From an uncultured Clostridia bacterium (GTDB lineage: Bacteria; Bacillota; Clostridia; Christensenellales; Christensenellaceae), in NCBI GenBank assembly GCA_947063485.1, contig CAMSSU010000007.1:1-53709 (forward strand): a DNA stretch of 53,709 nt. The letters are read 5' to 3'. A model generated the notes under the pieces. That model was given only the letters and a program-made list of their open reading frames with translations, was not told where the DNA came from and did not search any database. The stretch's first letter is position 1; each line of letters opens with the position of its first letter. The translations under genes were made by a program, and so were the position numbers. Positions 48,077-53,709 of the stretch are shown in pieces.

Positions 48077-49522
48077 ATGAACCGCGTTAGAAGAATTGTT
48101 GCAGCATTTGCTTGTTTTGCTCTGGGTATCTCTTTGTTTTCCGGCTGTAAGAAAGCCGAGGAGCAGCCGCTCCCCAGCCCGGAAATTTCTGCTGCGCCAA
48201 ATTTCTCTGTGCATCGCTCGACGCTGGATCAATATGGTCTGACCGGGGAGATCAAGGAAGATGATCAGTTTGCCTGCGCCGTTTATTATCCGCGGCTGGA
48301 AAACCAGGCCATGGATGCCGTCATAGAAGAAAAAGTCAATCGCAGAATTGCTTCTTTTAAGGAAGATGCCAGCAACCTGGCCAGCCAGGAAAGCCAGCGG
48401 CCTCATGCCTGGCTTTTCATGGATTTCCGCTCGGTTCAGGCCGGGACGAACGGCAATATTGCCAGCATCCGCCTGTTTGGATGGAGCCGCAAAGCCGGAG
48501 AGGAGGCGCCGCAGTATTTCTCCGAATGCCTGAGCTTTGATATCGCTTCCGGGCGCCAGCTGGTAGACGGCGATCTGTTCGCAGACGGCTATCAGCAGCC
48601 GCTGGCAGATCTTTGCTCTGCCGCACTTGCAGAGGCATATCCCGGCCAGGAGATCTCCTTCGAGGGCTGCCCGCTGGATGGCATTGCCAGCCGTGCACTG
48701 CCGACAGCCAGCGGCATCGAGCTCTATTTCTCCAGCAGTGAAGTCGCGGCGGCGGATCTTGGCATATTATCCGTTTCCCTTTCCTATGAGAGCCTGAATG
48801 CCATTTTGAGCAAAGAAATGCAGTATCGCCTGAGCGAAAATTACGGACAACCCCAGCCCGGGCCTGAGGACAACCGCCAGCCCTTTGAATCCGGCGGCAG
48901 AATGCTGGATCCCTCTAAGCCTATGATCGCTCTCTCCTTCGACGATGGCCCGGATAGCGAAGTAACGCCAAAAATTTTGGATCTGCTCCAGCAATATAAC
49001 GCCCGGGCGACCTTCTGCGTCGTAGGCAACCGCGTGGGCAGCAGGAAGGATGTCGTCAAGCGCGCTGTGGACGAAGGCAACGAGATCGCCAACCACACCT
49101 GGGAGCATAAGGACACGAATAAGCTGAATATCGAGGAAATCAAAGATCAGATTACCCGCACCAACGACATCGTCCGAGAGGCCAGCGGGTTTGAGATCCG
49201 CTATATCCGGCCGACTTACGGCAACGTCCAGGAAAACCTCAAGCAGGTCAGCCGGGAGCTGAACATGCCTATGGTCAACTGGAGCATCGATTCCGAGGAT
49301 TGGAAGAGCAAAAACCCGGATCTCATCTACCAGATGATCATGAGCGAGGCCAGGGACGGCCGCGTCATCCTCTGCCACGATATTTACGACACCACCTATC
49401 AGGCGATGGCCCGGGTCATCCCGGATCTCATTGCCCAGGGCTATCAGATCGTTACGATCGATGAGCTGTTCAGCTTTGCAGATTCCCAGCCCGTGGGCGG
49501 GCAGGTCTGGCGGAAACGGTAA
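48077..49522 (+). CDS. lipoprotein polysaccharide deacetylase (NodB domain, PdaC-like)
   Basis: A 481-residue secreted lipoprotein. The signal peptide ends in lipobox LFSGC with Cys24 as the lipidation site. Residues 60-265 resemble the DUF3298/RsiV-like region that precedes the NodB domain in PdaC-type enzymes. The NodB domain (280-475) has the metal site FDDGPD, HxxxH as HTWEH, the RPTYG motif and the catalytic ILCHDIYDTT end. It should de-N-acetylate peptidoglycan or another glycan outside the cell. The ATG at 48077 has GGAGG 6 bases upstream; a 74-codon extension would cover the ileS promoter and is not coding. A TATACT box lies 40 bases upstream, without a good -35. Confidence 0.92.
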   Translation: MNRVRRIVAAFACFALGISLFSGCKKAEEQPLPSPEISAAPNFSVHRSTLDQYGLTGEIKEDDQFACAVYYPRLENQAMDAVIEEKVNRRIASFKEDASNLASQESQRPHAWLFMDFRSVQAGTNGNIASIRLFGWSRKAGEEAPQYFSECLSFDIASGRQLVDGDLFADGYQQPLADLCSAALAEAYPGQEISFEGCPLDGIASRALPTASGIELYFSSSEVAAADLGILSVSLSYESLNAILSKEMQYRLSENYGQPQPGPEDNRQPFESGGRMLDPSKPMIALSFDDGPDSEVTPKILDLLQQYNARATFCVVGNRVGSRKDVVKRAVDEGNEIANHTWEHKDTNKLNIEEIKDQITRTNDIVREASGFEIRYIRPTYGNVQENLKQVSRELNMPMVNWSIDSEDWKSKNPDLIYQMIMSEARDGRVILCHDIYDTTYQAMARVIPDLIAQGYQIVTIDELFSFADSQPVGGQVWRKR

Positions 49523-49529
49523 GAAACTG

Positions 49530-49566
49530 CACAAAAAAAGAAGCGCTGATGCGCTTCTTTTTTTGC
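49530..49566. terminator. bidirectional terminator between the deacetylase and serA
   Basis: 10-bp stem AAAGAAGCGC (49537-49546) with GCGCTTCTTT (49551-49560), loop TGAT, A- and T-runs on either side. Confidence 0.93.
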
Positions 49567-49574
49567 TCTGACTT

Positions 49575-50747
49575 TTATGCAATTTCCCGCACTTTGATGA
49601 CTCCGCCGATGGCCTTAATCTCATCAATAGCCTGCTCCGAGATTTTCTCATTCAGATCGAAAACGGTATAGGCGATTTGCCCGCGGGACTTATTGACCAT
49701 CTCCTCGATGTTCAGCCCCTCTTTTGCCAGCACGCTCGTCATCTGGCTGACCATATTGGGCAGGTTGTCGTGAATCACGGAAATGCGGTGATGCACCGGC
49801 TCGCCCAGCAGGCAGTTTGGCATGTTGACCGAGTTTTTGATGCTCCCGCGCTCCAGGAAGTGCTTGATCTCGTTGGCCGCCATCACCGCGCAGTTCTCCT
49901 CGGATTCCGGCGTAGATGCGCCAAGATGCGGAATGCAGATGACGTTTTCATGCATCAGGCAGCGGGCATCCGGGAAGTCTGTGATGTATTTGGCGACTTT
50001 CCCGCTGTCCAGCGCCTCAAACAGGGAGGTCTCCCGAATGATGCCGCCCCGGGCAAAGTTCAGAATGATGACGCCGTCCTTCATCTTACCAAACTCCGGA
50101 GAGCTGATATAGTCGCGCGTCTGCTCCATCAGCGGGACATGCACGGTAATATAATCAGCCTTGGAAAGCAGATCCTCCATCTTTGCCGCCTTGTGGACGC
50201 TGTCCGAGAGGTGCCATGCGTTGTCGATAGAGATATACGGGTCGTACCCGATGACGTCCATGCCGACATTCGTCGCCGCATTGGCCACCAGCACGCCCAC
50301 CGCGCCCAGGCCGATGACGCCCAGGGTCTTTCCCTGAATTTCCGGGCCCACAAACTGGCTCTTTCCCTTTTCCACCAGCTTGGGAATCTGATCGCCTTCT
50401 CCAATCAGCGTCTTTGCCCACTCCACGCCCTCGACGACATTGCGGGAGGCGACGAGCAGCGCGCAGAGCACCAGCTCCTTGACGGCGTTGGCATTGGCAC
50501 CCGGCGTATTGAACACGACGATCCCCTTCTCCGTGCAGCGGTCGATGGGCAGGTTGTTCACGCCAGCGCCCGCCCGGGCAAACGCCAGGTTGCGCTCGGA
50601 AAGCGGCATATCCAGGCAGCCTGCGCTGCGCACCAAAAAGGCATCTGCTTCCGCATCCTCGATATGCGAGGAGACGAGATAGTCGCTCTTGGGGAGTTTA
50701 TCGTAAATGGCAGTAGAAATCGCGTTCAGTTTCTTGACGTTAAACAT
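49575..50747 (-). CDS. serA: D-3-phosphoglycerate dehydrogenase
   Basis: First step of serine synthesis, oxidising 3-phosphoglycerate to 3-phosphohydroxypyruvate with NAD. It has 390 residues. The NAD motif GLGAVG is near residue 150, the catalytic Arg lies in NFARGG, and the catalytic His in CIPHLGAST. A C-terminal ACT domain (about residues 322-390, HHRISVIHDNLPNMVSQMTS) suggests amino acid (serine) feedback, as in other ACT-bearing PGDHs. GAGGAAAGC precedes the ATG at 50747. It is 17 bases after serC and cotranscribed with it. Confidence 0.97.
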   Translation of the reverse strand: MFNVKKLNAISTAIYDKLPKSDYLVSSHIEDAEADAFLVRSAGCLDMPLSERNLAFARAGAGVNNLPIDRCTEKGIVVFNTPGANANAVKELVLCALLVASRNVVEGVEWAKTLIGEGDQIPKLVEKGKSQFVGPEIQGKTLGVIGLGAVGVLVANAATNVGMDVIGYDPYISIDNAWHLSDSVHKAAKMEDLLSKADYITVHVPLMEQTRDYISSPEFGKMKDGVIILNFARGGIIRETSLFEALDSGKVAKYITDFPDARCLMHENVICIPHLGASTPESEENCAVMAANEIKHFLERGSIKNSVNMPNCLLGEPVHHRISVIHDNLPNMVSQMTSVLAKEGLNIEEMVNKSRGQIAYTVFDLNEKISEQAIDEIKAIGGVIKVREIA

Positions 50748-50764
50748 GCTTTCCTCTTCTTCCT

Positions 50765-51847
50765 TTATTGATTTTCCTTTTCAAACTTCTCCATGAAATC
50801 GGCCAGCGCCTGCACGCCCTCCATGCTCATGGCATTATAGATGCTCGCGCGCATCCCGCCCACGCTTCTATGGCCCTTGATATTCACGATGCCCTGCTCC
50901 GCCGCCTCTGCACAGAACTTCTTATCCAGTTCTTCGTTGCCCGTAACGAAGGTTACGTTCATCAGCGAGCGGGAATCCTTGCGCGCGCAGCCCTTGAACA
51001 GCCGGGACTGATCGAGATAATCGTAGAGCAGCGCGGCTTTCTTCTTGTTTCTCTCTTCCATTGCCGCAACGCCGCCGTTTTCCTTGAGGTTTTTGAACAC
51101 CAGCCCGGCCAGATAGATGCCGTAGGTCGGCGGGGTGTTGTACATCGAGCCGTTTTCCGCATAGACTTTGTAATCCAGCATGGGCGGAATATCCTCTTTT
51201 CTGCCAATCAGATCCTCGCGCACGATGACGATGGTCAGCCCGGCAGGCCCGATGTTCTTCTGCGCACCTGCGTAAATCAGGCCGTAATCCGAGACGTCAA
51301 TCTGCTCGGAGAGAATGCAGGAAGACATATCCGAGACGATGGGAATGCCGCCCGTCTCGGGCAGTTTGGCATAGCGCGTGCCGTAGATGGTGTTGTTGGA
51401 TGTGATATGGACATAGTCTGCCGGCGCTTTGAACATCTCGGGCGTCGTCTCCGGGATAAAGGAGAATTTATATTCCTGGGAAGAGGCCGGGATGATGACA
51501 TTGCCAAAGCGCTTTGCCTCAGCAGCCGCCTTCTTGGCAAAAGAGCCGGAAACGATATAGTAGGCCAAATCATGCTCCGCGCCCAGCAGGTTCATGGGCA
51601 CCATATCGAACTGCAAAGACGCGCCGCCCTGCAAAAACAGAACTTTATAGTTCTCCGGGATGCCCATCAGCTCCCGCAGGCAAGCCTCTGCTTCGTCGAT
51701 GATATCCTGATACACCTTGGAGCGATGGCTCATCTCCATGACAGACATCCCCGTGCCGCGGTAATCGCACATCTCTGCCGCAGCCTGCTCCAGCACCGGC
51801 AGCGGCAGCGTGCTCGGGCCTGCCGCAAAATTATAAACGCGTTTCAA
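50765..51847 (-). CDS. serC: phosphoserine aminotransferase
   Basis: PLP-dependent enzyme of serine synthesis (3-phosphohydroxypyruvate + glutamate to phosphoserine + 2-oxoglutarate). It has 360 residues, the usual size. Family features are the YNFAAGPSTLPLPVLEQ start, MSVMEMSHRSKVY, and the PLP-Lys region YAGAQKNIGPAGLTIVIVR. The start is TTG at 51847 with GGAGGT 8 bases upstream. It is the first gene of serC-serA; serB is not in the window. Confidence 0.97.
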   Translation of the reverse strand: MKRVYNFAAGPSTLPLPVLEQAAAEMCDYRGTGMSVMEMSHRSKVYQDIIDEAEACLRELMGIPENYKVLFLQGGASLQFDMVPMNLLGAEHDLAYYIVSGSFAKKAAAEAKRFGNVIIPASSQEYKFSFIPETTPEMFKAPADYVHITSNNTIYGTRYAKLPETGGIPIVSDMSSCILSEQIDVSDYGLIYAGAQKNIGPAGLTIVIVREDLIGRKEDIPPMLDYKVYAENGSMYNTPPTYGIYLAGLVFKNLKENGGVAAMEERNKKKAALLYDYLDQSRLFKGCARKDSRSLMNVTFVTGNEELDKKFCAEAAEQGIVNIKGHRSVGGMRASIYNAMSMEGVQALADFMEKFEKENQ

Positions 51848-51905
51848 ACTATGTACCTCCGCAAAAATATTTCAAATTATTCTGTTCCTAAAACTATACA
51901 GTTTG

Positions 51906-51934
51906 ATTATAGACCAAAAAGCCGATTCCAGCAA
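51906..51934 (-). promoter_or_regulatory. serC-serA promoter
   Basis: TTGCTG (-35, 51934-51929), 17-base spacer and TATAAT (-10, 51911-51906), directed to serC. It is divergent from the rarA promoter region. Confidence 0.85.
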
Positions 51935-51960
51935 TATCATAATATGCTAAATTATGATAT
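51934..51960. repeat. perfect 10-bp inverted repeat between serC and rarA
   Basis: ATATCATAAT (51934-51943) and ATTATGATAT (51951-51960) with a 7-base spacer. It abuts the serC -35 box and covers a TATAAT sequence directed at rarA (51958-51963). A regulator bound here could affect both transcripts. Confidence 0.85.
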
Positions 51961-52027
51961 AATGCCAGAAGGAAATGCGATAAGAAACACAGTTCGCCGC
52001 TTTATGGGAAAGCGGAAAGGAAACAAT

Positions 52028-53356
52028 ATGGATCTATTTCAGGCAAACCTAAAAAAAGAGGCGCCGCTGGCAGACCGAATGCGCCCGCGGACGCTGGAGG
52101 AGTTCATCGGCCAGGAGCATATCGTCGGCCAGGGCAGGCTGCTGCGCCGGGCCATTTTGGCAGACAAGCTGGGCTCCTGCATTTTCTATGGCCCTCCCGG
52201 CTCGGGCAAATCTACCTTGGCCGAGATCATCGCGAATACGACGCACTCCGCCTTCCGCAAGATGAATGCCGTCTCGGACGGCGTCAAGCAGGCCCGGGAG
52301 ATCATCTCTGAAGCGGAAAATTACAGCAAACTATACGGCGGGAGCACCTACCTTCTGCTGGACGAATGCCACCGCTGGTCCAAAACGCAGTCCGACAGCA
52401 TGCTGCCCGCCATCGAGAAAGGCACGATTAAGCTCATCGGCAGCACCACGGAGAACCCGCTGGTCGCCATGACGCCTGCCATCGTTTCCCGGTGCCGCCT
52501 TTTCGAGTTCCGCCCGCTGACCGAGCAGGATGTTCAGGCGGCAGTTCTGCGGGCGCTGGCCGACGAGGAGCGCGGCTATGGGCAGCGCAAAATTCACCTG
52601 GAAGAGAGCGCCCTGCATCATATCGTGCATACCGCAAACGGCGACTGCCGGGCGGCCCTGGGCGCGCTGGAGCTGGCCGTGCTGACCACCAGTCCCAATG
52701 CACAGGGTGAGATCCTCATCGATTTACAGACTGCCGAAGATTCCATTCAGAAGCGTGCTGTGCGCATGGACGACAGCGAATACTACGATATGCTCTCGGC
52801 TTTCTGCAAATCCCTGCGCGGCTCGGACAGCGATGCGGCGCTGTTCTGGTGCGGCAGAATGCTCTATGCGGGCGTGGATCCCCGCATCATCACCCGGCGC
52901 ATGATTGTCCATGCCTCGGAGGACGTGGGCCTGGCCAACCCTCAGGCTTTGCAGCAGGCAGTCGCCGCTGCCCAGGCTCTGGAGCTGCTGGGCATGCCCG
53001 AGGCTCGGCTGAATATCGCCCAAGCCATCATTTTCATCTGCGAAAGCCCTAAATCCGGCAGCGTAACAGAGGCCGTGGAAAAGGCTTTTTACGATGCCGA
53101 ACACAGCTATCAGATTGGCGTTCCCCCATATCTGCGGGATACGCACTATTCCGGCTCCGAGCGGACAGAGAGCGGCAAAGGCTATCTCTTCCCGCATGAT
53201 TTCCCCGGCCACTATGTCCCCCAGCAGTATCTGCCGGATAACCTGGCCGATGCGCGCTACTACGCGCCCACACAGCAAGGCGCGGAAGCCAAAATTGCCG
53301 AGGCCAAACGGCGCAGGGATGCCCTTGCCGCAGATTGGAAAAAGAGCCAGAAGTAA
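52028..53356 (+). CDS. rarA: replication-associated recombination protein A (AAA+ ATPase)
   Basis: RarA/MgsA/WRNIP1-family AAA+ ATPase acting at stalled replication forks, 442 residues. The N-terminus PLADRMRPRTLEEFIGQEHI, Walker A GPPGSGKS at 55-62, Walker B LLLDECHRW at 109-117 (the usual form is DEIHRF), sensor 1 GSTTENP, and the C-terminal clamp-loader-like tetramerisation domain with RRMIVHASEDVGLANPQAL are present. The ATG at 52028 has AAAGGA 6 bases upstream; the frame is open for a long way upstream, but that part is antisense to serC. It faces serC across a shared regulatory region. Confidence 0.96.
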   Translation: MDLFQANLKKEAPLADRMRPRTLEEFIGQEHIVGQGRLLRRAILADKLGSCIFYGPPGSGKSTLAEIIANTTHSAFRKMNAVSDGVKQAREIISEAENYSKLYGGSTYLLLDECHRWSKTQSDSMLPAIEKGTIKLIGSTTENPLVAMTPAIVSRCRLFEFRPLTEQDVQAAVLRALADEERGYGQRKIHLEESALHHIVHTANGDCRAALGALELAVLTTSPNAQGEILIDLQTAEDSIQKRAVRMDDSEYYDMLSAFCKSLRGSDSDAALFWCGRMLYAGVDPRIITRRMIVHASEDVGLANPQALQQAVAAAQALELLGMPEARLNIAQAIIFICESPKSGSVTEAVEKAFYDAEHSYQIGVPPYLRDTHYSGSERTESGKGYLFPHDFPGHYVPQQYLPDNLADARYYAPTQQGAEAKIAEAKRRRDALAADWKKSQK

Positions 53357-53621
53357 AAGAGCAAATACTATAGATGATTCTAAACCATTGCATCTGTGTC
53401 GTCTTAGTGGAAATAGGGCTTTTGTCATTGATCAAGCTCTTTTCTACGCCTAAAATCTGCCTATTCGTCTTTTGAATAAGCGCAGAGGATAAACTTCCCG
53501 TAACCGAGCCGCCGAGGTTGAAGTGTTGTTTGCTCCTGCCCTCTAGCATATATTCCAGGTTGTTTTTTCGACAAATTATGCTATAATATGCTATAATAAG
53601 AAAAAATGGTGAGGTGGGATT
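53357..53621. other. gene-poor, AT-rich stretch after rarA
   Basis: No gene is supported. The base composition falls below that of the upstream genes. Minus- and plus-strand open frames reach into it from rarA but have no ribosome binding site or codon preference. No clear terminator follows rarA; AAAGAGC (53354-53360) and GCTCTTTT (53436-53443) are distant complementary segments. The stretch ends with the promoter of the next gene. Confidence 0.5.
53560..53597 (+). promoter_or_regulatory. tandem -10 boxes before the last gene
   Basis: A direct repeat ATGCTATAAT-ATGCTATAAT (53578-53597) supplies two TATAAT boxes. The first pairs with TTGTTT at 53560-53565 (16-base spacer), the second with TCGACA at 53568-53573 (18-base spacer). 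Confidence 0.65.
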
Positions 53622-53709
53622 ATGTTTGATAACATCGGAGCAAAGATAAAAAGACTTGCAAAAATTCTTTGCTGGGTTGGAATTGCGGCTTCGTGTACGA
53701 GTTTAGATC
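53622..53709 (+). CDS. start of a small membrane or zinc-ribbon-type protein, cut by the window end
   Basis: The ATG at 53622 has GAGGTGGG upstream. The 29 visible codons begin MFDNIGAKIKRLAKILCWVG and continue into a hydrophobic stretch (GIAASCTSL). This start is like that of small proteins in gut Clostridia with one or more membrane segments and sometimes a zinc ribbon, as I recall. The rest is beyond the window, so no function is offered. Codon use is AT-richer than in the rest of the window. Confidence 0.6.
   Translation, partial: MFDNIGAKIKRLAKILCWVGIAASCTSLD

Noticed and set aside
50768..52027. 420-codon extension of rarA
   Set aside because: Antisense to serC; the conserved RarA N-terminus begins at 52028.

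Overview
The window looks like a chromosomal segment of a moderately GC-rich, probably gut-dwelling and spore-forming member of the Clostridia. Pointers are the gene orders mreBCD-mrdA-minCDE and spoIVFA/spoIVFB-radical SAM-rng, a PdaA-type spore cortex deacetylase, an ileS T-box, a bile salt hydrolase, a class B sortase, sigma-A-like promoters and frequent TTG starts. A Christensenellales-like lineage is possible but cannot be fixed from the sequence. I see no prophage, insertion sequence, CRISPR array or defence island.

Layout. 1-2.3 kb (+): a DUF2975 / small XRE regulator / DUF4173 membrane operon. 2.3-14.9 kb (-): RNA and translation genes. A structured leader precedes rimP-nusA-ylxR-ylxQ-infB-rbfA-nrnA-truB-ribF; rpsO and pnp follow from a separate promoter, then an M16 protease. 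14.9-20.6 kb (-): rng, a DUF2344 protein and a radical SAM protein, then the SpoIVFB/SpoIVFA-like pair. 20.6-22.4 kb (+): a 590-bp non-coding region with two promoter-like boxes and several hairpins, then rodA. 22.5-30.1 kb (-): cell shape and division genes minC-minD-minE (own promoter), mrdA, mreD, mreC, mreB and maf. 30.2-34.2 kb: a split TauE/SafE exporter, a DUF4203 membrane protein behind a perfect consensus promoter, and a cobalamin-binding-type radical SAM protein coupled to a LysM protein. 34.3-36.4 kb (+): a tetrahydrofolate riboswitch controlling a FolT-type folate transporter, then an AI-2E-family permease. 36.4-42.3 kb (-): an ECF-like sigma factor with its anti-sigma-like partner, gpsA, a PadR/DUF1700-like/DUF4097 operon, an unknown 86-aa protein and bile salt hydrolase. 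42.5-49.5 kb: tRNA-Thr and tRNA-Pro with no spacer, sortase B, pdaA (+), T-box-controlled ileS (-) and a lipoprotein polysaccharide deacetylase (+). 49.6-53.7 kb: a serC-serA operon (-) divergent from rarA (+), an AT-richer gene-poor stretch, and the start of a truncated gene.

Most of this is conserved housekeeping sequence. The less ordinary parts are regulatory: the rimP-operon leader RNA with four successive non-ATG starts, the rodA upstream element, the THF riboswitch, several perfect inverted repeats at promoters, and the AT-rich right edge. No wholly new multi-gene system could be supported.
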